Shown: one piece after another, positions 15,554-24,122 of the stretch
Position numbering within the stretch: position 1 is the first letter of the stretch
Layout: each line of letters starts with the position of its first letter
Origin: Bacillota bacterium
GTDB taxonomy: Bacteria > Bacillota > Clostridia > Lachnospirales > Lachnospiraceae
DNA: 28,431 nt
NCBI GenBank assembly: GCA_023436765.1
Contig: JAEZHX010000123.1
Location: 1 to 28,431 of the forward strand
Reading direction: 5' to 3'
Notes under the pieces: model-generated
Database searches by the model: none
What the model saw: only the letters and a program-made list of their open reading frames with translations
Told to the model about the DNA's origin: nothing
Translations under genes and position numbers: made by a program

Positions 15554-16432
15554 ATGGTGAAATCTACCTTCCGAATTATCGGACTATTTTCAAAAAAAAT
15601 AGGGGATGATCACGTCGCGGCATATTCTGCACAGGCTGCTTTCTTTATCATCATTTCCTTTTTTCCTTTTATCATGCTGCTGTTAAGCATCGTACGTTTC
15701 TTTCCATTTCAGGAAAGTACGGTAATGCGAGTCTTCACGCAGATTTTCCCCAGCGCCCTCCATTCCCTCGTGCTGTCCGTAATTGATCAGATCTATAATG
15801 CAACTGCCTCCTCAGGTACCGTAATCTCCATCACTGCCATCACTGCTCTGTGGTCTGCCGGGAAAGGCTTTCTGGCAATTATGAAGGGACTAAACACCAT
15901 ATATGACAGTCATGAAACAAGAAATTATATCTTTCTCCGTATAACTTCTACAGTATATACCCTGATCTTTGCGATCATGCTGATAGCCAGTATGGTCCTA
16001 TTTGTATTTGGTAACAAACTGTATCTGTGGGTTCAGCTGAAGTTCCCGATTTTACAAAGGATGGCGCTGCTCATCATAAGCCTTCGTACGATTGTCGGTC
16101 TGGTTACCCTGCTGGCATTCTTTCTGATTATTTATGTCGTAATACCGAACAGAAAAACAACGATAGTGCATGCCCTTCCGGGTGCAACCGTATGTGCCGC
16201 AGGTTGGATGGGCTTTTCCTTTGCCTTTTCTTATTATATCGATCATTCTAATTATGGCTCAATGTATGGAAGCCTTACTACGATTGTATTATTTATGCTA
16301 TGGATGTATTTCTGTATGTATATCCTGTTTATCGGTGCAGAGCTCAATCTTATCTTAGAAAATAAGGCCCAAATGGAGAGAATCCGGAAATTATACCGGA
16401 CCCCCTCCGAGGAAAGCATTATTCATAGATAA
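15554..16432 (+). CDS. YihY/BrkB family integral membrane protein
   Basis: A 292-aa protein with about six transmembrane helices. Family features are AYSAQAAFFIIISFFPFIMLLL near the first helix, the central SAGKGFLAIMKGLNTIY, VVIPNRKT, and GSLTTIVLFMLWMYFCMYILFIGAELN near the end. The family was once called ribonuclease BN but is not a nuclease; its role is unknown, probably transport-related. AAAGGGG lies 7 bases before the ATG at 15554. The longer frame from 15494 begins at the predicted transcript start from TATAAT (15485-15490), leaving no room for a ribosome site. It overlaps the convergent SpoIID-type gene by 14 bases. Confidence 0.9.
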   Translation: MVKSTFRIIGLFSKKIGDDHVAAYSAQAAFFIIISFFPFIMLLLSIVRFFPFQESTVMRVFTQIFPSALHSLVLSVIDQIYNATASSGTVISITAITALWSAGKGFLAIMKGLNTIYDSHETRNYIFLRITSTVYTLIFAIMLIASMVLFVFGNKLYLWVQLKFPILQRMALLIISLRTIVGLVTLLAFFLIIYVVIPNRKTTIVHALPGATVCAAGWMGFSFAFSYYIDHSNYGSMYGSLTTIVLFMLWMYFCMYILFIGAELNLILENKAQMERIRKLYRTPSEESIIHR

Positions 16433-19064
16433 AACCCAACTCCGTGTCCTGATAGAAGTACCGGACGATCTCCTCATAATTCTTTCCCGCATCCGCAAGA
16501 GATTTTACACCGTTCTGGCTCATTCCTACTCCATGCCCGTAGCCCCCACCTGTCAGAGTTACCTTCGAAAGCTTCTTGCCATCCTTTTCCGTATCAACGA
16601 AAAAGAATGCGCTGGGTAAAAGGCTTAACTCATCCACCCCAGTTTCATCCAGGCGGTAGACGGTGGAATGATAGGGTGAGAGAAGGACACGTATGTTGTA
16701 CTCTGTGCTGACCAGGATGGTATTCTTCGTTCCCGTGATCATCAGCTCGTAGATAATTCCACCGGTTTCCCGCTTGGTCACTGAGATATCCACGATGTCG
16801 CCCACGGTATCCACCGGAATGCTTTCAAAAACAGCATCTCCCTTCTTCACACTGCCCTTCGTCAGTGTCAGAATCAACTCCGGATTCGCTGTATAACGAC
16901 CTGACAGCTTCTGATCAAGTGTCTCCTTAATATCCTCAGCATCCAAGGTCACATGCCAGCGATACCAGTTAAAGCCGCTGTCATAGGTAGCAAATTCTCT
17001 GTCATTGATAAAGCTTCTAAAATTCTCTTCTTTGGATAGATCCTGATATATCCGGCTTTCCTCGGACTGAGCTGTAACCCCTTCAGAGTCCTCTTCCACC
17101 TCCATCAGTCTGCCGGTCAGATAAGGTGTGTGGGTCCCATTTGCCCAGACATCCTCTACATTCGTGGTATGTCCACAGGAGGTAGAGAAATAATAAGCCG
17201 TAATTACCTCTCCGTTATATTTCGCAACCTTGCCGTAGGTATCCTTCACTGCCAGGATAGAGTCCTCATTCTCTTCAATATTATTATATACCTGATAGGA
17301 TACACTGTCATCCACATGGGCGCCATAATTGCTTAAGCTATTGGCCAGAAGATGGCGATAAGCGTAGCTTCTGGCACATACTGCCTGCACCTTGAGGGGC
17401 TCCAATCCATAATAGGTCGGCATTTCACTGGGGATTACGGCATACAGATATTCCTCCATGGGAAGCTCATTTACCACAAGGAGCCCTTTCTCACCCTCTG
17501 AAATCTCGATGGTCCCTCTGTATTTTGGGTTCCCGGTGGACCGTTCTATAGATAAGAGCTTGATCTTACCGTTCTCTGCAGCGGGCTTTATGGTAATTCT
17601 GCCGGAGGACAGCATAGTGGAGCCGGGTTCCACACTCACGATTTCTCCCGCCTGATAGGAGGTTTCTCCATCCTCGTTTCGAATTATATAGTCCGTTGTA
17701 CAGGTGAGTTCTACCTTATCATGATAGATGCTTTGATACCCTGTGGTATTCAGCAGTACCCGAATATTCTCCGCTTTGATGCCCTCCTTGATCAGGGCAG
17801 CGCTGATTTTACCGCCGGACACAACGAAATCTGTGGCCTCATATCCGACGAGGATACTGTTCGTCTGCTCCATAGAGAGCTCACCATATATCTTATATAT
17901 CTTATAATCTTCCTCCAGAGGCACCTTACCATACCCCTCTACCTCAATGAAATCCTTGCCGGATACCAGAACCTTACCACGGATTACATCCGGCTTGACA
18001 CTGATCCCGACCACTCTCCCGTTTTCAATGGTAATATCACCAACTACCTGCCCGATACTGGCTGATAAACGGTTCTTCGCGGGAAACGCTTTGTTGATTC
18101 CGTTAACAAAGATATCCACCAGAAGGTCTTGTCCCTGTTTAATCCAGACATTATGTAGAATCATACCTTCCGATACAATTCCTCTGATATAGATGATCTC
18201 CTGTCCACGGACTAGAGCCTTTAAGCCCTGATTAATATATTTCTCCTCATAGTCCTTTCCTGTCAGGCTGTTATAAGAGTTAGGTGCTCGCCCCGGGGCT
18301 TGTTCTGCCTCTTCGCCATTAACCGTTTTCTGACCGGCTGCTTCAGTCGGTGTTATGCTCAGCGCGATATCCTTATCTTCACTACCGACGGTATTACCTG
18401 CACCTTTAGCTGAAGGGGTTATACCCGCTGCCTTAAGCTCTTCGATGAGTGCTCCGTAGTCCTTAGAGTTCTCATAATAATACCTCTCGTTATCCGTAAC
18501 AATTCTATCCTTACCATCCTCAGAGACCTCCCTTGCCAGGACGAATATGGTCTTTTCCTTGATTCCTTCCTCAGCGGGCAGCTTCAGCAGAGCCGCCTCA
18601 TAAAGCTCCAGAAAATCCTTGATTAACATGTCCTCTTCTGCCTTAATAAAGGCAAAGGAAAGTCCTGCGTAGACTCCCTGATAGACAGGTTTGGACAAAA
18701 TCAGCTTATCAAATAATTCTTTACAGTCGCCATAGGTCAGAGCCTCATTCGGGTTTAGCTGCACCTCATTCTCGATAAGGCCCATCTTCCAGGCAGCGTT
18801 TACATAGGTATCATACCAACCGGACATAGAGGAATCCCGATAAGTAATCCCCTTCGGTAAGGTCTCACGATCTGCTCTGTCATATTCCAGAAAGCTGAGC
18901 AGGCGATATGCCTCTGCCCTGGTTATGACATTTTCCTTAACCTCCACCTGTTCAGGTCCATCCTCCAATTTCATTTTTCGTATAATGTTCACGGTCAGGA
19001 TTACCAGTATGATTACGATACAGACTCCCATTAAAATTAGTTTCTTCTTGATACCCATACTCAT
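16419..19064 (-). CDS. Large SpoIID/LytB-domain protein with N-terminal membrane anchor
   Basis: An 881-aa protein. An uncleaved anchor (about residues 8-29) is followed by an SLH-like stretch (about 45-125: ITRAEAYRLLSF, WYDTYVNAAWKMGLI, NPNEALTYGDC). A long extracellular region with beta-rich repeats leads to a SpoIID domain from about 500 (LPMEEYLYAVIPSEMP, KVQAVCARSYAYRHL, YFSTSCGHTTNVEDVW) ending with GGGYGHGVGMSQNG near 837-850. SpoIID in Bacillus is a lytic transglycosylase that cleaves stem-peptide-free glycan during engulfment; this is far longer than SpoIID (about 340 aa), so it may be a separate cell-wall enzyme. AGGAG precedes the ATG, and a sigma-A promoter lies upstream, which suggests vegetative expression. 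Confidence 0.87.
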   Translation of the reverse strand: MSMGIKKKLILMGVCIVIILVILTVNIIRKMKLEDGPEQVEVKENVITRAEAYRLLSFLEYDRADRETLPKGITYRDSSMSGWYDTYVNAAWKMGLIENEVQLNPNEALTYGDCKELFDKLILSKPVYQGVYAGLSFAFIKAEEDMLIKDFLELYEAALLKLPAEEGIKEKTIFVLAREVSEDGKDRIVTDNERYYYENSKDYGALIEELKAAGITPSAKGAGNTVGSEDKDIALSITPTEAAGQKTVNGEEAEQAPGRAPNSYNSLTGKDYEEKYINQGLKALVRGQEIIYIRGIVSEGMILHNVWIKQGQDLLVDIFVNGINKAFPAKNRLSASIGQVVGDITIENGRVVGISVKPDVIRGKVLVSGKDFIEVEGYGKVPLEEDYKIYKIYGELSMEQTNSILVGYEATDFVVSGGKISAALIKEGIKAENIRVLLNTTGYQSIYHDKVELTCTTDYIIRNEDGETSYQAGEIVSVEPGSTMLSSGRITIKPAAENGKIKLLSIERSTGNPKYRGTIEISEGEKGLLVVNELPMEEYLYAVIPSEMPTYYGLEPLKVQAVCARSYAYRHLLANSLSNYGAHVDDSVSYQVYNNIEENEDSILAVKDTYGKVAKYNGEVITAYYFSTSCGHTTNVEDVWANGTHTPYLTGRLMEVEEDSEGVTAQSEESRIYQDLSKEENFRSFINDREFATYDSGFNWYRWHVTLDAEDIKETLDQKLSGRYTANPELILTLTKGSVKKGDAVFESIPVDTVGDIVDISVTKRETGGIIYELMITGTKNTILVSTEYNIRVLLSPYHSTVYRLDETGVDELSLLPSAFFFVDTEKDGKKLSKVTLTGGGYGHGVGMSQNGVKSLADAGKNYEEIVRYFYQDTELGFIYE

Positions 19065-19105
19065 AATGTCTCTCCTATTCCGGGGCTCGGCTCTGACTTA
19101 GTTTG

Positions 19106-19135
19106 ATTATCCCATATGCTAATATATTATGTCAA
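19106..19135 (-). promoter_or_regulatory. Sigma-A promoter for the SpoIID-domain gene
   Basis: On the minus strand a perfect TTGACA (19130-19135), 18-base spacer, and GATAAT (19106-19111), 42 bases before the ATG at 19064. The strong match suggests housekeeping rather than sporulation-sigma control. Confidence 0.7.
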
Positions 19136-19174
19136 TGAACGTAATATTCGTACAAGTTTATTCCGATACCAAAA

Positions 19175-19203
19175 TTGTACCAGAGCAGGCTCTGTTCTAT
19201 GAT
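19175..19203 (+). promoter_or_regulatory. Possible promoter with a dyad in the spacer, upstream of the lipoprotein gene
   Basis: TTGTAC (19175-19180), 17-base spacer, TATGAT (19198-19203). The spacer carries the inverted repeat CAGAGC-AG-GCTCTG (19181-19194), placed where a repressor dimer could bind. The -35 match is weak and the distance to the ATG is about 130 bases, so this is tentative. Confidence 0.3.
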
Positions 19204-19336
19204 AATCGGAGGTGTAATTTAATAGCTTCCGGGAAGTATTATAATGTAGATGAGGCTTGGAGGCTGGAACAATTTTGGTCTAACAATCGTCTAATCCATG
19301 TAATCAAGTGAACAATAGCTTTGATAAGAGGTGCCT

Positions 19337-20101
19337 ATGAAGAAGTTAATTATATTTTTAATCAGCCTGACCTGTATGGCGATGGCTGCTGCCTGTAACG
19401 CAGGCGATAAAGCGAATGAGGCTGCAGATCAGTCGGACAAGACTCCCGGGCCATCCGTTACTTCTCCTGCGGACGATATAAAAGAAGACGGGGCGGAGCT
19501 TGATGATACCAAAACCGATGGTCAGAATGTTGAAGAAACCAAAGACGGCGGACCGGTAGACTTATTGGTCAGTCAGGATTTTTATCCGCTTAAAGCTGAC
19601 ACGGAATACGTATATGAAGGCAGCGGCAATGAATACGCTTCCTTCACGGTCTACGTGGATTATCTCGATCAGGCTACAGGGAGACTGCAGACCAGAACGA
19701 ATAATGGCGGAACCGAAACTGTCAGAGTTCTGGAGTTTAAGGATGGTAAGCTGTCTGTTATCCGAATCGAGAGCGAAGCTTATTACCGTGATAATTTACT
19801 GGATACCGAAACAGAGGGAGAAACTGAAATTCTCCTGATGGAGCCGCTCATTCCGGGAACCGAATGGACACTTCCTGATGGAAGAAAAAGGACGATCACT
19901 GCTGTGGATGTACCGATTGATACCCCTACCGGGAAATACCGGGCACTTGAGGTTACCACCGAAGGGGAGGATAGCATTACCAAGGATTATTATGCGAAGG
20001 ACACCGGCCTGGTGAAATCAATATTCAACTCAAATGATCTCGAGGTATCCTCCACCCTTAGCAAAATCAACAAGAACGTTCCACTTACCCGGGAAGAGTG
20101 A
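19337..20101 (+). CDS. Lipoprotein of unknown function
   Basis: A 254-aa exported lipoprotein. MKKLIIFLISLTCMAMAAAC gives a lipoprotein signal peptide with Cys20 as the lipidated residue. A low-complexity acidic linker (about 21-75, rich in Asp/Thr/Lys) follows, then a beta-rich domain (from about 80, starting FYPLKADTEYVYEG) ending KDYYAKDTGLVKSIF. That domain resembles single-domain lipoproteins common in Clostridia but I cannot name a family. AGAGG lies 5 bases before the ATG; a GTG two codons earlier is possible. The gene stands alone between a divergent SpoIID-type gene and a convergent operon. Confidence 0.75.
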   Translation: MKKLIIFLISLTCMAMAAACNAGDKANEAADQSDKTPGPSVTSPADDIKEDGAELDDTKTDGQNVEETKDGGPVDLLVSQDFYPLKADTEYVYEGSGNEYASFTVYVDYLDQATGRLQTRTNNGGTETVRVLEFKDGKLSVIRIESEAYYRDNLLDTETEGETEILLMEPLIPGTEWTLPDGRKRTITAVDVPIDTPTGKYRALEVTTEGEDSITKDYYAKDTGLVKSIFNSNDLEVSSTLSKINKNVPLTREE

Positions 20102-20145
20102 GACCATAAAGGTTAATCCGGATCAGGTCATTACAGAATAAAACA

Positions 20146-20197
20146 GGGCTGTTTCTTAATGGCTTAACGCTCATTGTGAAACAGCCCCTTGGTTTTA
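20146..20197. terminator. Bidirectional terminator between convergent units
   Basis: GGGCTGTTTC (20146-20155) pairs perfectly with GAAACAGCCC (20178-20187). GGTTTTATAT follows on the plus strand and TGTTTTATTC on the minus strand, so it can end both the lipoprotein transcript and the ABC-transporter operon. Confidence 0.75.
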
Positions 20198-20226
20198 TAT
20201 TATGAAACAGCCTATTCCCGGAAATA

Positions 20227-21777
20227 TTATTCCGATCCTTTGAATTCCTTGATTGTAGTAATGATGTCCTCGATCTCCCTCTTATCCGAGTAGAACCGAA
20301 TCGGATTATCCTGGGTTCTTACGATATAGAAGTTCTCATTGTAAGGCATGTAGGAGGAGGTTAAGGTATTCCCGTTCGTCAGGTGATAGGTAATGGACAG
20401 GGTTGGCCTAAAGTCCTCTTCCTTTACCGGCTCACCAATCTCTTTATCATAGCCTGCCCCAATCATAATCTGGTAGACATCCTTAAAGACCTGCTCTTCA
20501 ACTGTTTTGCCGTTATAGTAATAGGTTGCTTTAGTGATTTCTTGACCGGTCTCATCCTTCGCGGTTTCTCTCTTGATCTCCATGGTATAGGGCTGGCCGT
20601 CGATGTTGATCGTTGCCTTATTTACGGTTTCTATATTAGGAATGATGATAAAGGAGGAGAGAACGCTGAAGGGTTCCGTCTGCAGCATTTTATCTACGGC
20701 TTCTGCTTTCATCGTATATACACTGCTGCTGTCCTCCGGTCTTACATAATAATTCTCTCCACCATCGCTATTACCGACATAGAGTTTATAGCTCTTATCC
20801 TCCGTATAGGTCTTTTCTGTAATCTCCTCCCCCGTATTCGGGTCGGTTTCCGGTTTATCCAGGGGCTCTGTGCGGGTTTCATAGTAGCCGATGGTGATTG
20901 CCGCTAAAGGCTCCTCCAAGCCGTATTTCTCTGGCTCCTTACCTGCATAATCTATGTTTTGAACGTATTCAAGGCTTGTATAATTCGTCAGCAGCTCCGA
21001 TACCTTAGTACCATCGGCGGAATATCCTTCTTCATAGGGTTGAAGCACTACCCAGGGAAACATTCCTGAACCGGTTTTATCCGCTGTATTATCCTTATCA
21101 TAAAGCAGTTCAAAGTTATTCCCGTCCTTCTTCTCGACGAGGATATGCTGAATACTCTCCGCAGTAATTACCGGCGTATTTTCTATGACCGTCATATCAA
21201 GATCACTGTAAGCCATTCTTGTTCCATAGGAGGTATCAAGGAGATATACGGTATCACTGTCATTTACCTGGGCGTAATAACCGTCCCCGGTAATCGCTTT
21301 GTCTCCGATATTAAGTCGCAGCGCTTTCCCATCCGATTGCACCGCTTCAAAGTAAATCGCCGGCTCTGCAAGTCCATACTCCGCCGGATCCGCAGGTTTC
21401 TCCATAATCAGCTGCTTTGCATTAACAACCGCCGCCAGACTCAGCAGATCAACGACTTTCTCCTGATTGATCGGCCTATCCGGTTCAGCTTCAGATTTCC
21501 ATACGGCTTCCTCCAGGGTCAGCTTAAGATCAGCATTCTGATTGACCAGACGGAGGGAATCAATCAGTGAGGTATCCATCTTCGCCAATTCAAGGTTAGT
21601 AGCAGAATCGGGATTCGTATTTTCCTCCGCCTCCTGTGCACTGTCCTGCTGCTCCTGAGCCTTCTTCCCGGACTCCTGATCTCTGCCGGAATACCAGAGG
21701 TAAAAGACAATTAATGCTGCGGTAGCAAGCAGAAGCGAGAATAATGTAATCGCATTCTTCCTCTTCCTTCTTGACAT
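20227..21777 (-). CDS. DUF4340 domain-containing protein of the Gld-like ABC operon
   Basis: A 516-aa protein with one N-terminal membrane helix (about 10-29), a charged Gln/Glu-rich linker, and a long extracytoplasmic region matching DUF4340 (LVNQNADLKLTLEEAVWKSE..., EPAIYFEAVQSDGKALRLNIGD, YAQVNDSDTVYLLD). DUF4340 genes usually accompany GldG-like transporter parts; the function is unknown. Its ATG overlaps the stop of the GldG-like gene by one base (TAATG), so translation is coupled; GGAGGAAG lies just before. Last gene of the four-gene operon, followed by a terminator. Confidence 0.88.
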   Translation of the reverse strand: MSRRKRKNAITLFSLLLATAALIVFYLWYSGRDQESGKKAQEQQDSAQEAEENTNPDSATNLELAKMDTSLIDSLRLVNQNADLKLTLEEAVWKSEAEPDRPINQEKVVDLLSLAAVVNAKQLIMEKPADPAEYGLAEPAIYFEAVQSDGKALRLNIGDKAITGDGYYAQVNDSDTVYLLDTSYGTRMAYSDLDMTVIENTPVITAESIQHILVEKKDGNNFELLYDKDNTADKTGSGMFPWVVLQPYEEGYSADGTKVSELLTNYTSLEYVQNIDYAGKEPEKYGLEEPLAAITIGYYETRTEPLDKPETDPNTGEEITEKTYTEDKSYKLYVGNSDGGENYYVRPEDSSSVYTMKAEAVDKMLQTEPFSVLSSFIIIPNIETVNKATINIDGQPYTMEIKRETAKDETGQEITKATYYYNGKTVEEQVFKDVYQIMIGAGYDKEIGEPVKEEDFRPTLSITYHLTNGNTLTSSYMPYNENFYIVRTQDNPIRFYSDKREIEDIITTIKEFKGSE

Positions 21778-23243
21778 TAACGCTTCCTCCTTCTATAACT
21801 GATGACTACTCCGCCGGCCAGAATAAGGAGGGGCAGGATAACAGCTGTGATGATACCCCAGGAATTTGCCTGTTTTTGGGTAAGTGTCAGCGGATCCACT
21901 GTTAGACTCCTGGTCTTCACGGAGATTGGCTGAATACCACCGGCCAGATGGCTTATCGTTCCTGTCAGAATTTCATAGTTTCCAAAGCCCTCTAAAGCCG
22001 AATCGTCAAATGTAAACTCTGAGGAATATACCACCAGATTAGTGCTGTTGCCCTTAAAGCTATCGGTTGCTGCAAGTCCAACGTAGAAGGGTCCGTCATA
22101 GTCTCCGAATTCCTTCGAAAAGGTACTCGTTTCAAGATTAACCTTCGCATACGCCTTATCCGAGGTAACCATTAACGGTTCCACCTTAAGGGAGCTTCTG
22201 GTATTATCCAGAATCTGAAGGCCTATTGAGGAAGGCATGATTACATATTTACCATACTGTATCGCAGTGTCTGTGATGGCATTCTGCTTCACCTCGGGAA
22301 TGATGAGATGAGGATTATTCTGTGCATGCCTACTCGAATCTCCTTCGATAACGATGCCATCCTGCAGCTTCATTCCATAATACTCAATTAGGGTATTTAA
22401 GTTTTCCAGCTTGGTTGCATTATAGTCCACTACAAGTACCACATCACCGCCATTTTCCATATACTCCATAATCATATCAATCTCGTCAGCAGTAAAATCG
22501 GATTCCGGTGAGTTAATCATTAGGATATCACAATCCTCGGGAATGCTTGAGATCGTCAGGGTTGGAGTGGTCTTAACCTTCACATTCTGCTTTTCCAGCG
22601 CAGATGCAAAAATTTGACCGGTTTCCTTCTCCTCATGTCCGGTGGTGGTATAGATGACCGGAATGTCCTCTGTTGTTACATACTGGATAGCGGAGGTCAG
22701 CTTACCCTCCACATCAATACCGACTAAGTCATAATTGAAGGTTTCATAATTAAATTCATCTCCATAAACCAGCAAATCCTCATAATCGACATACATTGCA
22801 CGATTATTACTGTGATTTACGATCAGGAAGCTGTTGGCCTTGATCTCATCCTCCACATACTGGGAAGCAAATTTCGGATATAGAACCGGATCCTTTAGTT
22901 CCACCTTGATATGCTCTGACAGGCTTTCATATTTATCTGCGATCCTTTTAAAAACCTGTGTTTCTTTTCCTGTCTCTACCAGATAGTAGATTGAAATATC
23001 ATCCTTGATGCCCTTCACAATATCCTTCGTAGGCTGTGTCAGCGTATAAAGTTGGTTTGTACTTAAGTCAGTCTTCAAATCCATTTTGGATATGATCAGG
23101 TTAATCACTACCAGCATGACCAGCACAATGACAGTTAGTACTGAGGTATAAGCCCCGCTCTTGAATTTCCTTCCGGAAAAGGAGGTTCTTAGCTTACCGA
23201 ATACTCCGATCTTATTATTATCCTGATTATTTAATTCGTTCAT
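21777..23243 (-). CDS. GldG-like ABC transporter auxiliary protein
   Basis: A 488-aa protein with an N-terminal membrane helix (about 35-55), a large extracytoplasmic domain and a C-terminal helix (about 460-480) ending in Arg/Lys. DLKTDLSTNQLYTLTQPTKDIV and the central segment (VIYTTTGHEEKETG, MEYMENGGDVVLVVDY) match the GldG family, auxiliary components named for Bacteroidetes gliding but widespread in non-gliding bacteria. Here it lies 15 bases after the permease gene, with GGGAGGAGG before the ATG, and is coupled to the DUF4340 gene. The transported substrate is unknown. Confidence 0.88.
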   Translation of the reverse strand: MNELNNQDNNKIGVFGKLRTSFSGRKFKSGAYTSVLTVIVLVMLVVINLIISKMDLKTDLSTNQLYTLTQPTKDIVKGIKDDISIYYLVETGKETQVFKRIADKYESLSEHIKVELKDPVLYPKFASQYVEDEIKANSFLIVNHSNNRAMYVDYEDLLVYGDEFNYETFNYDLVGIDVEGKLTSAIQYVTTEDIPVIYTTTGHEEKETGQIFASALEKQNVKVKTTPTLTISSIPEDCDILMINSPESDFTADEIDMIMEYMENGGDVVLVVDYNATKLENLNTLIEYYGMKLQDGIVIEGDSSRHAQNNPHLIIPEVKQNAITDTAIQYGKYVIMPSSIGLQILDNTRSSLKVEPLMVTSDKAYAKVNLETSTFSKEFGDYDGPFYVGLAATDSFKGNSTNLVVYSSEFTFDDSALEGFGNYEILTGTISHLAGGIQPISVKTRSLTVDPLTLTQKQANSWGIITAVILPLLILAGGVVISYRRRKR

Positions 23244-23258
23244 CTTCTCTCCTCCTCC

Positions 23259-24122
23259 CTAGCTCCATCTCTTCTTCTTAATCACTTGTACTGTTAAAAA
23301 TAAGAACAAGAAGATGATACTGATGTAGTAAATAATATCTGCCAGATCAAATATCCCGTATTGGAAGGAATCATATCTGGAAATCAGGGATAGCCATTTC
23401 ATAACCTTACCGATTAATCCGTCAAACAAGACCCTATTCATGAGGAATAATATGACGAGAGCAGTCTCCCCCACCAAGCCAATAACTACGCTTACAAAAG
23501 AATTATGCATCATTTGATACAGAATCAGGCATATCACGAGAACAGCAGCCATGCTGACAATAAAGGAAAGCTTATTGTCTACGGGTAATATCGGTGCTAT
23601 CATATCCATCAACAGGGTAATCAGGAATACAAAGAAAGCGATAACCGCTGCTACTACCTGGCTCTCCGTAAGGGCGGAGATGAACAGGCCGATGGCCAGA
23701 TAAGTCCCGCCAAGAATGAGAAAACCTAAGATACTAGCATAAGCGGAAGCCATCGGAACATAACCGTACTGCTTCATGATCATAGGATATAAGCTGGTCA
23801 CTGCCATTACGAATCCGTATACTGTAAAAACAGCCAGATACTTGCCAAGGACGATGGAGCTTGCTGTTAAGGGGGATGTAAATAGCAGCTGATCCGTCTT
23901 CTGCCTGTTCTCCTCCGCCATTAACCGCATGGTAATGAGTGGTATCAGCAGAATAAAGATAAAGGTAATACCGGATAAAGTGTACTCAAAATTCGGCTGC
24001 CTGGAATATAAATTCTGCAGATAAAAGAATATACCGATAATCATCAGAAAGAAAGCAATGAAGACATATCCGATGATAGAGGTAAAATAAGTACGTAACT
24101 CCTTCTTATAAATTGCCAGCAT
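23259..24122 (-). CDS. ABC transporter permease, GldF-like
   Basis: A 287-aa ABC-2-type permease with six hydrophobic helices. The start MLAIYKKELRTYFTSIIGYVF, the stretch LIPLITMRLMAEENRQKTDQ after the second helix, and LLFTSPLTASSIVLGKYLA fit the GldF family of ABC-2 permeases. It pairs with the ATPase encoded just upstream, whose reading frame it overlaps by 17 bases, so the two are probably made in step. GGAGGAG lies 7 bases before the ATG. Confidence 0.9.
   Translation of the reverse strand: MLAIYKKELRTYFTSIIGYVFIAFFLMIIGIFFYLQNLYSRQPNFEYTLSGITFIFILLIPLITMRLMAEENRQKTDQLLFTSPLTASSIVLGKYLAVFTVYGFVMAVTSLYPMIMKQYGYVPMASAYASILGFLILGGTYLAIGLFISALTESQVVAAVIAFFVFLITLLMDMIAPILPVDNKLSFIVSMAAVLVICLILYQMMHNSFVSVVIGLVGETALVILFLMNRVLFDGLIGKVMKWLSLISRYDSFQYGIFDLADIIYYISIIFLFLFLTVQVIKKKRWS

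Noticed and set aside
19129..19311. 60-codon plus-strand open frame upstream of the lipoprotein gene
   Set aside because: No ribosome site, and its first codons overlap a near-perfect promoter on the opposite strand. It also spans a candidate promoter of the next gene. I see no recognisable protein features.
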